DNA of 30,445 nucleotides from JBQTJN01 sp052387095. GTDB taxonomy: Bacteria > Pseudomonadota > Alphaproteobacteria > Micavibrionales > Micavibrionaceae. A program made the translations under genes and the position numbers. Below the pieces are notes generated by a model. It was not told the DNA's origin and did no database searches. It saw only the letters and a program-made list of their open reading frames with translations. The stretch covers positions 1 through 30,445 of the forward strand of contig JBQTJN010000045.1 in the NCBI GenBank assembly GCA_052387095.1, given 5' to 3'. Of the stretch, positions 20,687 through 28,511 are shown in pieces; the first letter of the stretch is position 1, and every line of letters begins with the position of its first letter.

Positions 20687-21109
20687 ATGTTAATTGCACA
20701 GGCCTGGGCCGCAGACTCCGATATCGTTCAGACAACCGCTGAAATCCAGGCGCCCGGCGTGCCGGTCAATAGCCCCGCCGAAATGCCGAGCGCCGGTAAA
20801 GCCTTCATGCTCAATATGGGTATGGTGCTGGTGCTGGTGGTTTTGTTTTACGTTCTGCTCATCATGCCGCAGCAGCGCCGGTTTAAAGAACACCGCAAGA
20901 TGCTCTCCGGTTTGCAAAAGGGCGACCCGGTTGTGACCGGCGGCGGCCTTGTCGGCAAGATCGACACGATCGTCAATGATGATGAAATGATCGTCGATCT
21001 CGGCAATGGCATGAAGGTGACGGCACTACGCTCGACTATTCACGCGAAAAACGCGGCTGTTCTTAAGGGCAAGCCCGCCAACGATCAAAAAACCGCAGCC
21101 AAAAAATAG
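20687..21109 (+). CDS. yajC: Preprotein translocase accessory subunit YajC
   Basis: A 140-residue inner-membrane protein of the SecDF-YajC complex, which assists Sec-dependent export. One membrane helix (about residues 44-62: MGMVLVLVVLFYVLLIMP) is followed by the family signature PQQRRFKEHRKMLSGLQKGD and then VVTGGGLVGKI. The N-terminal 38 residues are longer than in E. coli and begin MLIAQAWAAD; this periplasmic extension is seen in alphaproteobacteria. An AGAGGAA site precedes the ATG. secD starts 20 bases downstream. Confidence 0.95.
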   Translation: MLIAQAWAADSDIVQTTAEIQAPGVPVNSPAEMPSAGKAFMLNMGMVLVLVVLFYVLLIMPQQRRFKEHRKMLSGLQKGDPVVTGGGLVGKIDTIVNDDEMIVDLGNGMKVTALRSTIHAKNAAVLKGKPANDQKTAAKK

Positions 21110-21128
21110 CATCAGAAACTGAAATTCG

Positions 21129-22673
21129 ATGACCCGTATCGCCACCTGGAAAATTTTTCTCATTCTGGCCACATGTATGCTGGGCATCCTCTATACGCTT
21201 CCCAACGTGGTGGGCCCGGATACGCGGAACTGGCTGGAAACCAGCCTGCCTGCGTGGATGCCGCATAAAACGGTCAATCTCGGCCTCGATCTGCGCGGCG
21301 GCGCCCACCTTTTATATGAGGTCGATATCGATTCCGTCTTCAAGGAGCGCTCGGATCTCCTGCTGCAGGATATGCGCACTGAAATGCGTAAGGAAAAAAT
21401 TGCTTATACACGGATCAGCGGAGTGCCGAAAGGTGTGCGCATCACTTTGAAAGATGTGGGCGACGGCGAAGCGGTGCGTAAAATCCTGCGCCGTGCCGAT
21501 CCCAATCTCGATGTCTCCACCAACGGCCTGACCATTGACGCGGTTATGAACGACGCCGGGCTCAAGGTGATTTACGACCAGACTTTGTCGCAATCGATTG
21601 AAATTGTCCGCCGCCGCGTCGACGAGCTTGGCACGACCGAGCCGATGATCGCGCGCCAGGGCGATAGCCGTCTGTTGATCCAGGCGCCGGGTGCCAATGC
21701 CGAAGAGCTCAAGAAAATTATCGGCACCACTGCGAAACTGACCTTCCACCTTGTCCCTGAAGCGCAGGACAGCGCCAGCGGCAAGACGTTTCCTTTCGCC
21801 GATGATCCCGCGCAGAAGCTGACCGTGACTCGCCGCCCCATGCTGACCGGCGATATGCTCAACAGCGCCCAGCCCGGCTTCGGCCAGAGCGGCGATGCTG
21901 TCATCAATTTCCGCCTCAACAGCGCGGGCGCGCGGCGTTTCTGCGAAATTTCTCGTGCCAATGTGAGTAAACCTTTTGCTATTGTGCTCGATAATGAAAT
22001 CCTGAGCGCACCTGTCCTGCGTGAACCGATCTGCGGCGGCCAGGCCCAGATCTCCGGGAACTTCACGGTTCAGTCCGCGAATGAACTCGCCATGCTGCTG
22101 CGCGCCGGCGCACTGCCCGCGCCGATGAAGGTGGTGGAAGAGCGCACCGTCGGCCCGACACTGGGTTCCGACTCCGTGCAGGCCGGTAAAACCGCCTGTC
22201 TCATGGCGCTTCTCTTCGTCATTATCATGAGCATTACCGTTTACGGCCTCTTCGGCGTGTTTGCGGCCGTCGGCCTTATCATCAACCTGATGCTTATTAT
22301 GGCCGTGATGTCGCTGCTGCAGGCGACACTGACCCTGCCGGGGATTGCCGGGATTGTCCTGACCATCGGTCTCGCCGTCGACGCCAACGTGCTCGTGTTC
22401 GAGCGCATCAAGGAGGAACTCCGCGACGGGCGCAGCGTCATGTCGGCCATTGATGTCGGCTATACGCGCGCCCGCACGACGATCACCGACTCCAACCTGA
22501 CCTCGCTCATTGCCGGCATGATTCTGTTCTCCTTTGGCACGGGCCCGATCAAAGGCTTCGCCATCACCATGTGTATCGGTGTGGCGACATCCTATTTCGC
22601 TTCACTGATGCTGACCCGCCTGATCGTGCTGACATGGCTGCGCTGGGCTAAACCGAAAACCATTCAGGGTTAA
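21129..22673 (+). CDS. secD: Protein translocase subunit SecD
   Basis: A 514-residue RND-like membrane protein that uses the proton gradient to complete protein export. One N-terminal membrane helix (about 8-25) is followed by the conserved GLDLRGGAHLLYEVD (about 52-66). A large periplasmic domain includes VVRRRVDELGTTEP-like sequence (IEIVRRRVDELGTTEPMIAR). Five more membrane helices lie in the last 180 residues, with TIGLAVDANVLVFERIKEEL (about 416-435), where the proton-relay Asp lies. The length fits the family. It is followed after 3 bases by secF. Confidence 0.96.
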   Translation: MTRIATWKIFLILATCMLGILYTLPNVVGPDTRNWLETSLPAWMPHKTVNLGLDLRGGAHLLYEVDIDSVFKERSDLLLQDMRTEMRKEKIAYTRISGVPKGVRITLKDVGDGEAVRKILRRADPNLDVSTNGLTIDAVMNDAGLKVIYDQTLSQSIEIVRRRVDELGTTEPMIARQGDSRLLIQAPGANAEELKKIIGTTAKLTFHLVPEAQDSASGKTFPFADDPAQKLTVTRRPMLTGDMLNSAQPGFGQSGDAVINFRLNSAGARRFCEISRANVSKPFAIVLDNEILSAPVLREPICGGQAQISGNFTVQSANELAMLLRAGALPAPMKVVEERTVGPTLGSDSVQAGKTACLMALLFVIIMSITVYGLFGVFAAVGLIINLMLIMAVMSLLQATLTLPGIAGIVLTIGLAVDANVLVFERIKEELRDGRSVMSAIDVGYTRARTTITDSNLTSLIAGMILFSFGTGPIKGFAITMCIGVATSYFASLMLTRLIVLTWLRWAKPKTIQG

Positions 22674-22676
22674 AAC

Positions 22677-23618
22677 ATGATTATCAAACTTCTCCAGCTG
22701 GTTCCCGACAATACGAAGATCGATTTCTTTGGCCACCGTTTTTATGCCTTCATGGCCAGCCTGATAATCATCGGCGGCTCGCTGCTGTGTCTGGGCATCA
22801 AGGGACTTAATTTCGGGATCGATTTCACCGGCGGCACCATTATCGAAGTGCGGATATCGCAGCCTTTCGAACTCGCCGATATACGCGAAGACCTGAATAG
22901 CCTGGAACTGGGTGAAGTTTCGATCCAGGAATTCGGCGCGCCGACCGACCTGCTCATCCGTCTCGGACAACAGGAGGGTGATGCTGATGTCCAGAAAATG
23001 GCCATTACAAAAGTGCAGGAAAATCTCGACGCCAAGTTCGGCGAAGGCGTTGGTGATTACCGCCGCACCGAATATGTCGGGCCGCAGGTCGGCAAGGAAC
23101 TTAAACTCGCTGCGCTGATGGCGATTGCCGTCGCCATGATCGGCATCATGTCCTATATCTGGGTGCGCTTTAACTGGCAGTACGGGATCGGCGCCATGCT
23201 TGCGCTCATCCACGACGTGGTCGGTATTACCGGCCTCTTCGCTCTGACGCAGATGCATTTTGATCTCTCGACCGTCGCTGCGATTTTGCTGGTGGCCGGT
23301 TATTCCATCAATGAAAGTATTATCATCTTCGACCGCGTCCGCGAGACTTTACGTAAATACAAGAAAATGCCGATGGACCAGGTGATTAATTGGTCCATCA
23401 ATTCAACGTTGCCGCGCACGCTTATGACATCGGGCTCCACGCTGCTGGCGCTGACGGCACTTTATATGTTCGGAGGCGAAGTTATCCGCAGCTTCGTCTC
23501 GGCACTGTTCCTAGGTATCCTGATCGGCACGCACTCTTCATACTTCGTGTCGTCACCGTCGCTTTATTATCTCGGCGTCCGCAAGAAGAAAACCGCGGGC
23601 GCGGAGCAGGCGGCCTAA
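22677..23618 (+). CDS. secF: Protein translocase subunit SecF
   Basis: A 313-residue partner of SecD. Its first helix (about 21-40) is followed by the signature GLNFGIDFTGGTIIEVRI (about 43-60). The C-terminal membrane domain contains YSINESIIIFDRVRETLRK (about 207-225), equivalent to the SecD proton-relay helix. It also has the NSTLPRTLMTSGSTLLALTA stretch. The start lies 3 bases after secD. Both genes are intact and of usual length. Confidence 0.96.
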   Translation: MIIKLLQLVPDNTKIDFFGHRFYAFMASLIIIGGSLLCLGIKGLNFGIDFTGGTIIEVRISQPFELADIREDLNSLELGEVSIQEFGAPTDLLIRLGQQEGDADVQKMAITKVQENLDAKFGEGVGDYRRTEYVGPQVGKELKLAALMAIAVAMIGIMSYIWVRFNWQYGIGAMLALIHDVVGITGLFALTQMHFDLSTVAAILLVAGYSINESIIIFDRVRETLRKYKKMPMDQVINWSINSTLPRTLMTSGSTLLALTALYMFGGEVIRSFVSALFLGILIGTHSSYFVSSPSLYYLGVRKKKTAGAEQAA

Positions 23619-23623
23619 ACATC

Positions 23624-23992
23624 ATGGATATTACGCCTCTCATTCCGCAAGGCAGGCAGATCATCCAGAGTTATAAAGCCGGCACATTCCGCATCAGCAA
23701 TGAAACCTATGACGGGCCGGTGATCGTATTCCCGGAGCGCGTTGCACGGTGGGATGTTTCAGGGATGGAAAGCCTGCTGGCATCCGATTTTGATATTCTG
23801 AATACTGAAAAACCGGACGTGATTTTGCTCGGCACCGGCGCCAAACAAATCTTCCTGAACACTGACATGAAAAAAGCCCTTAAAGAAAAAGGACTTTTTA
23901 TTGAAACGATGGATACCGGCGCTGCCTGCCGCACCTTCAATGTCCTGATGGCCGAAGGGCGGCATGTTAGGGTAGCTTTGATACCAATTTAA
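23624..23992 (+). CDS. Mth938-domain protein (NDUFAF3-like)
   Basis: A 122-residue protein with an Mth938 (DUF498) fold. Signature parts are the first strand-and-turn segment IQSYKAGTFRISNETYDGPV, VIVFPERVARWDV, ILLGTGAKQIFL and FIETMDTGAACRTFNVLMAE, the latter with the conserved Asp-T-x-A-A-C-R-T-F-N run. In mitochondria the homologue NDUFAF3 helps assemble respiratory complex I. It lies 5 bases after secF and is probably cotranscribed with it. The ATG at 23624 gives the expected N-terminus; the frame is open further upstream inside secF, but that is overlap. In related bacteria an NDUFAF6-like gene often follows. Confidence 0.9.
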   Translation: MDITPLIPQGRQIIQSYKAGTFRISNETYDGPVIVFPERVARWDVSGMESLLASDFDILNTEKPDVILLGTGAKQIFLNTDMKKALKEKGLFIETMDTGAACRTFNVLMAEGRHVRVALIPI

Positions 23993-24046
23993 ATTGACAT
24001 ATAGCAGTTTCTATAATAAAAAAGTATTTCAAAGAAAGAAAATTTC

Positions 24047-24489
24047 ATGAGAAATGCTGTAATTGATGATTTTACTAAAGCTGTCGAAAATCTGCACCCG
24101 GTAAATATTTTCGGGCTTAACGAAATTTTTCTCTTCAATTCTGCCGTTAAAGATATGAAAAAGATTTTTCTGACGACTTGGAATTTAGCCGATCCGGAAG
24201 AAAGAAAATACGTGGCGATAAAGTCGTAGAAGAGCTTTCCTACCGCTTGGAAAATTTTAAAGGCTTGGAGCATGGCTGGATCAAACGCTATATGAGTTTG
24301 GTCAATCCGCTGACGAAAGATTTTTCTACGATTGCAGGCGTGGAATATATACCTGAAAACTTTTCAGAACTTTATACGGCGACAAGCCGCAGATTGCTTG
24401 CAAAATCCTGCGGGCCGACATATCCCTGTGGAATCGCAGTAACGCAACTTTCCGAATTATCAGTTATGTTGCAAAACTTAAGTCGATAG
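24047..24489 (+). pseudogene. Frameshifted unknown gene
   Basis: Two ORFs in different frames look like one protein. Codons from the ATG at 24047 run to a stop at 24227-24229 (60 residues ending RKYVAIKS). The -1 frame carries on from about 24220 (DKVVEELSYRLENFKGLEHG...) to the stop at 24489. Joined, they would give about 145 residues, mostly helical. The switch region contains the A-rich GAAGAAAGAAAAT at 24197-24209. A single-base deletion, a sequencing error or a programmed slip could each explain it. I do not recognise the protein. It is AT-rich, unlike the sec genes before it. The remaining gaps on either side (23993-24046 and 24490-24514) hold nothing recognisable. Confidence 0.6.
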
Positions 24490-24514
24490 CTAACTTAACT
24501 TTCAAAGCTCAATT

Positions 24515-25147
24515 TCAGGCTGCGATCTTAACCGGTCCAGCTTCAAATAACTGTCCGACATAATCCCAGTTTACGAGATTATCCACGAACGCCTCAAGAT
24601 ATTTGGGACGCGCATTGCGGTAGTCGATGTAATAGCTATGCTCCCACACATCGCAACCAAGCAGTGGCGTCTTGCCGTGCACCAGCGGATTCTCGCCGTT
24701 CGGTGAACCGGAAATTTCCAGCTTGCCGGTTTTATTGTCGGAGCTCAGCCAGACCCAGCCGGAGCCGAACTGTCCGACGCCTTTTTCAATGAAGGTTTTG
24801 CGAAAACCATCGAAGCCGCCGAGATCCCCGGTGATTTTTTTCTCAAGATTGCCCGGAAGCTTCTTGCCGCCGCTGTCCCCCCCTTTTGTAGGTTTCATCC
24901 AGTGCCAGAAATGAATATGGTTGTAGTGCTGACCCAACTGGTTGAAGAGTTTCGGGTTGTTTTTGAACGCCCAGACCATGGCTTCCTCGAGGCTGGCATT
25001 TTCCTTCCCTGTGCCCTGGATCAGTTCATTGCCTTTATCGACATAGGCCTTGTGGTGCTTGTCATGATGGAACTCAAGCGTTTCCTTAGACATATAAGGG
25101 CCGAGCGCATCATATGCATAGGGGAGTTCGGGGAGCGTAAACGTCAT
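24515..25147 (-). CDS. sodB: Superoxide dismutase, iron type
   Basis: A 210-residue Fe/Mn superoxide dismutase. The metal ligands are visible: His27 (EFHHDKHH), His77 (GQHYNHIHFW), Asp166 and His170 (GCDVWEHSYY). Gln73, in the position four residues before His77, is the arrangement seen in iron-type enzymes; manganese-type enzymes carry the Gln elsewhere. Iron use is therefore likely, though some members accept both. An insertion-like Gly/Lys-rich stretch (TKGGDSGGKK, 87-96) matches alphaproteobacterial enzymes. There is no signal peptide, so it is cytoplasmic. AGGAG lies 7 bases before the ATG. Confidence 0.95.
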   Translation of the reverse strand: MTFTLPELPYAYDALGPYMSKETLEFHHDKHHKAYVDKGNELIQGTGKENASLEEAMVWAFKNNPKLFNQLGQHYNHIHFWHWMKPTKGGDSGGKKLPGNLEKKITGDLGGFDGFRKTFIEKGVGQFGSGWVWLSSDNKTGKLEISGSPNGENPLVHGKTPLLGCDVWEHSYYIDYRNARPKYLEAFVDNLVNWDYVGQLFEAGPVKIAA

Positions 25148-25229
25148 GGCAATCTCCTGCTTTGAATTATCTCGCCTTTAATCTAGTCTGTCTGCGGAAA
25201 TTCTCAAGGTGGGAAATAAGTTCAGGAAA

Positions 25230-25958
25230 ATGATAAAAAACACCCTTAGCTATTGCGGTAAAACGGTGCGGGAGCATGACCCGGACCGGTTTCTGCTGTC
25301 CTTGATGGCGCCGGCATCTGCCCGCGAAGCATTGTGGGCATTGTTTGCCTTTAATTACGAAATCGCGCGCGCCCGCGAAACCGTCAGCGAGCCGCTGCTC
25401 GGGCGCATCCGCCTGCAATGGTGGCGCGAGGCCCTGCAGAGAATTTATGAAGACATCGCGCCGCCGGAACACCCGATTGTGACAGAGCTCGCCTGGGCGA
25501 TCAGTCTTTATAACTTACCAATGGTAGATTTTGAAACCCTGATTGCCGTGCGTGAATTTGACATGGAGGATAAGCCGCATGGAGATGCTCAGTCTTTCCT
25601 CGATTATGCGGATAAAACTTCGACGCCGCTGACGAAATTATGCATGCGCGTGATCGGCGGTGATCCCGATCATCCATCGGTAAAAATTGTTTCGGTGAAT
25701 TATGCACTGGCCGGGCTGCTCCGCGCCGCACCGTTTCATGAAAGCCAGGGGCGAAGATTTATGCCTGTCGATGCGTGCGTGCATAATATCGCCGCGCATT
25801 TTACCCGGGAGGTGCGGACGCCATCGCGGTACCTGAAAGCCATGCAGAAACTGGCTGGATTATATATGCAAAAAATCGAAAAAGCGGGGCATAATCCGGC
25901 CCTTTTGGAACATATATTATTCAAGGAAATCAGGGTTTTAATTAGTAGTATCCTTTGA
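25230..25958 (+). CDS. Squalene/phytoene synthase-like protein (NDUFAF6 type)
   Basis: A 242-residue protein of the squalene/phytoene synthase superfamily. The stretch LWALFAFNYEIARARETVSE (about 37-56) and the following LGRIRLQWWREAL (about 59-71) are strongly conserved in the branch that includes NDUFAF6. The Asp-rich DxxxD metal motifs of true prenyl synthases are not seen at the first site (NYEIARARE). It is therefore probably not a terpene synthase but an assembly-factor homologue. The ATG at 25230 gives a standard N-terminus (MIKNTLSYCG); a GTG seven codons upstream is possible. It is separated from the NDUFAF3-like gene by an unknown pseudogene and sodB. Confidence 0.8.
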   Translation: MIKNTLSYCGKTVREHDPDRFLLSLMAPASAREALWALFAFNYEIARARETVSEPLLGRIRLQWWREALQRIYEDIAPPEHPIVTELAWAISLYNLPMVDFETLIAVREFDMEDKPHGDAQSFLDYADKTSTPLTKLCMRVIGGDPDHPSVKIVSVNYALAGLLRAAPFHESQGRRFMPVDACVHNIAAHFTREVRTPSRYLKAMQKLAGLYMQKIEKAGHNPALLEHILFKEIRVLISSIL

Positions 25959-26013
25959 TTCACCCTTATGGTAAAATAAAGGCTGGGTTGAAAAAATAAC
26001 AGGGGTTGTAAAT

Positions 26014-26268
26014 ATGATTGAGTCCATCAAGGGTTTAGGGGTGCCGAATGTCATCACGGGGAAAGGCTCCGTTGAGACAGCGCGCCAGAGCGAAAGCAAA
26101 AGAGAAACGCGCGGCACCGAAGACAAGGTTGAAATCTCTGTCAAAGCGCTGAATCAGCAGGAAGCCGAAAAAGCTGCGAAAGAAGTCGCCACGGCGCTGA
26201 AAGGCTCCAGCATCTCGCTGGGCCTTGGGCCAGATTTCATTTCCGGAAACGCCGGCAGCCAGGCTTAA
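26014..26268 (+). CDS. Small unknown protein
   Basis: An 84-residue hydrophilic protein. The first 35 residues are rich in Ser, Glu and Arg and look disordered. Residues about 38-63 (DKVEISVKALNQQEAEKAAKEV...) may form a strand and a helix, and the tail is Gly/Ser-rich. The layout faintly recalls small anti-sigma factors such as FlgM, but no motif confirms this. AGGGG lies 8 bases before the ATG. It follows the NDUFAF6-like gene by 55 bases and ends just before a palindromic repeat. Real coding status is likely given the good ribosome binding site. Confidence 0.6.
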   Translation: MIESIKGLGVPNVITGKGSVETARQSESKRETRGTEDKVEISVKALNQQEAEKAAKEVATALKGSSISLGLGPDFISGNAGSQA

Positions 26269-26292
26269 TTTCCTGAAAATTAAACTCTAATG

Positions 26293-26350
26293 TTTTCCCC
26301 GTGAAAGCGGGGATCTTCATTTGTAAGAGACCCCCGCTTTCGCGGGGGAA
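26293..26350. repeat. Palindromic repeat between convergent genes
   Basis: The left half (26293-26316, with CCCCGTGAAAGCGGGG then ATCT) and right half (26328-26350, with CCCCCGCTTTCGCGGGGG) are near-perfect inverted copies. It is the same family as the repeats at 15793 and 17177. It fills the gap between the 84-aa gene and the convergent cystathionine lyase gene, where it could also serve as a two-way transcription stop. Confidence 0.92.
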
Positions 26351-26361
26351 GCGCCTGTTTA

Positions 26362-27516
26362 TTATATGGAAGCGAGCGCTTGCTCAAGGTCAGCAATCAG
26401 ATCGTCTGCGTCTTCAATGCCGATGGAAATCCGGGCAAGATTATCGCTGATGCCGATTTTTTCGCGGTTCTCTTTGGGAACCGAGGCATGAGTCATGCTG
26501 GCCGGATGCTGGATCAGGCTTTCAACGCCCCCAAGACTTTCCGCCAGCGTGAAAATTTTGCACCAGGACAGCATTTTACGCGTCGCTGCGAGGTCGCCCT
26601 TGATATGAACCGCAATCATGCCGCCGAAACCCTGCATCTGCTCTTTCGCGAGTGGATATTGGGGATGGCTGGCCAGTCCCGGGTAGAGCACGCGCTCTAT
26701 TTTTGGGTGCTTTTCCAGCCACGCAGCGATTATTTCCGCGTTCGCGCAGTGGCGCTCCATGCGCAAGGCCAACGTCTTGATCCCGCGCAGGGCGAGGTAG
26801 GAATCGAACGGGCCGAGAATGCCTCCCGCCGCATTCTGAATAAATTTGATGCGCTCAGCGAGATCATTATCTTTAACAATCAATGCGCCCGCGATCAGAT
26901 CGGAATGCCCGCTCAGATATTTCGTTGCCGAATGCATGACGATACCAAAACCGAAATTCAAAGGTTTGTGAATGAAAGGTGTCGCGAAGGTATTATCGAT
27001 CGCACTTAAAATTCCATGTTTGCGCGCGAGTGCCGCCACATAATCGAGGTCAATGATTTTCATCAGCGGATTGGTCGGTGTTTCGATCCAGATCAGTTTC
27101 GTTTCGCCGGTAATCGCCTTCTCCAGCGCACCCGGCACCGTCATGTCGATATACGACACCTCAATGCCGGATGTTTGCTTGCGGATGCGCTCGAACAGCC
27201 GGTACGTGCCGCCGTAAAGATCGTCGCAGGCAATAATGTGTGCGCCCGCGGGCAATAAATCGAGTACCGCCGCTGTCGCCGCCATGCCGGAGGCAAAAGC
27301 AAAGCCATGCGTACCGTCCTCCAGGTCCGCCAGCGCGCGTTCAAACGCAAAACGCGTCGGGTTGTGTCCGCGCGCATAGACGAAACCCTTATGCTCGGCT
27401 GGTGCTGCCTGCGCGTAAGTCGAGGTCTGGTAAATCGGTACCGAAACCGCGCCAGTTTCGGCGTCAGGGGCCTGGCCGCCATGAATACAGCGTGTGGAGA
27501 ATTTTGTTTTTTTCAT
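26362..27516 (-). CDS. Cystathionine gamma-lyase/synthase family enzyme
   Basis: A 384-residue PLP enzyme of the Cys/Met metabolism family. Visible parts are VPIYQTSTYAQ, YARGHNPTRFAFERALADLE, FASGMAATAAVL, WIETPTNPLMKIIDL, DNTFATPF, and the PLP-binding Lys in HSATKYLSGHSDLIAG (about residue 201). The C-terminal ESLIQHPASMTHA motif is also present. The family includes cystathionine gamma-synthase, gamma-lyase and others, and the exact reaction cannot be set by motif alone. The upstream gene with a 4-base ATGA overlap is a cystathionine beta-synthase-like enzyme, so gamma-lyase (cystathionine to cysteine) is the best inference. Confidence 0.88.
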   Translation of the reverse strand: MKKTKFSTRCIHGGQAPDAETGAVSVPIYQTSTYAQAAPAEHKGFVYARGHNPTRFAFERALADLEDGTHGFAFASGMAATAAVLDLLPAGAHIIACDDLYGGTYRLFERIRKQTSGIEVSYIDMTVPGALEKAITGETKLIWIETPTNPLMKIIDLDYVAALARKHGILSAIDNTFATPFIHKPLNFGFGIVMHSATKYLSGHSDLIAGALIVKDNDLAERIKFIQNAAGGILGPFDSYLALRGIKTLALRMERHCANAEIIAAWLEKHPKIERVLYPGLASHPQYPLAKEQMQGFGGMIAVHIKGDLAATRKMLSWCKIFTLAESLGGVESLIQHPASMTHASVPKENREKIGISDNLARISIGIEDADDLIADLEQALASI

Positions 27517-28460
27517 TTTAACTCTTCCGCAAAAATCTTGCCTAAATATTTCTCACCGCGGTCACACATAAAGGTCACAACGCGTTTCGGTTCTTCCTGC
27601 TCGCGGCAGTATTTCAACGAAGCCGCCAGCAATGTTCCTGTCGATGTCCCCGCCAGCAGGCCTTCTTTTGCCAGCAAGGCGCGCACGGCGGCGAAGCTTT
27701 CATCGTCGGAAATCGTATAGGCTTTTTTGATCAATTCAAGCACGACATTGCCGGGCACGTAATCTTGGCCGATTCCCTCAACCTTGAACGGGTGCGGTGG
27801 GGGCAAGGGTTCGCCATTGACCATCGAGGCGACGGTCGCTCCGGCGGGATCTGCTAAAATCATCTCCGTCTTGGGTGAAAGATCCTTGAAATAGCGGCTT
27901 AAGCCGCCGATCGTACCGCCGGATCCGATGCCGCAGACGACGGCGTCGATATCCTGCTCCATCTGTTTCCACAACTCGGGTCCCGTGGTTTTAATATGTG
28001 CAGCCGGATTGTCGGGATTGTTGAACTGGTCCGTATGAAACGCGCCTTCCTCTTTTGCAATTCTTTTTGCCATATCGGCGTAATATTCGGGGTGCCCCTT
28101 GGAGACGTCCGAGCGCGTCCAGATCACCTTCGCGCCGAGCCCTTCGCAGTGCACGACTTTTTCCTTCGCGAACTTATCCGGCACGACAAGTATGACTCTG
28201 TAACCACGGATGGCGGCAACCAGTGACAGACCCAGCCCGGTATTGCCGGCCGTCGCCTCGACAATTGTACCGCCCGGCTTGAGACGGCCGTCTTTTTCTG
28301 CCGCCTCGATCATTGACAATGCGATCCGGTCCTTGATCGAACCGCCCGGGTTCTGCCCCTCCAGTTTCATGAACAGGCGGCACGGCCCAGTATCGAACAT
28401 CGTCAGTTCGATCAGGGGGGTATTGCCGATAAAATCCAGTATCGATGCGGATGTCTTCAT
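27513..28460 (-). CDS. Cystathionine beta-synthase-like PLP enzyme
   Basis: A 315-residue fold type II PLP enzyme. SILDFIGNTPLIEL opens the fold, and KLEGQNPGGSIKDR contains the PLP Lys (about residue 40). TAGNTGLGLSLVAA is the substrate loop, and GIGSGGTIGGLSRYFK binds the PLP phosphate. The C-terminal part KVEGIGQDYVPGNV plus DDESFAAVRALLAKEGLLAG resembles the catalytic core of cystathionine beta-synthase more than cysteine synthase. No regulatory CBS-domain pair is present. It would condense homocysteine and serine. A start at 28460 fits the family N-terminus, though no ribosome binding site is obvious; a GTG at 28511 is the alternative. It is translationally coupled to the lyase gene. Confidence 0.85.
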   Translation of the reverse strand: MKTSASILDFIGNTPLIELTMFDTGPCRLFMKLEGQNPGGSIKDRIALSMIEAAEKDGRLKPGGTIVEATAGNTGLGLSLVAAIRGYRVILVVPDKFAKEKVVHCEGLGAKVIWTRSDVSKGHPEYYADMAKRIAKEEGAFHTDQFNNPDNPAAHIKTTGPELWKQMEQDIDAVVCGIGSGGTIGGLSRYFKDLSPKTEMILADPAGATVASMVNGEPLPPPHPFKVEGIGQDYVPGNVVLELIKKAYTISDDESFAAVRALLAKEGLLAGTSTGTLLAASLKYCREQEEPKRVVTFMCDRGEKYLGKIFAEELK

Positions 28461-28511
28461 AAGGCAGGAGAATAGAGTTTTTCTCCCATGCCAGCAAGTG
28501 TCCGACGACAC

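Noticed and set aside
25230..25958. Functional squalene or phytoene synthase
   Set aside because: The first Asp-rich motif needed for prenyl diphosphate binding is not present, and no carotenoid or hopanoid genes are nearby.
26014..26268. FlgM anti-sigma factor
   Set aside because: The disordered N-terminus and helix layout are only vaguely similar; no motif supports it and no flagellar genes are nearby.
27513..28460. Cysteine synthase CysK
   Set aside because: The C-terminal region is closer to cystathionine beta-synthase, and the overlapping partner is a cystathionine lyase/synthase; CysK activity cannot be fully excluded.
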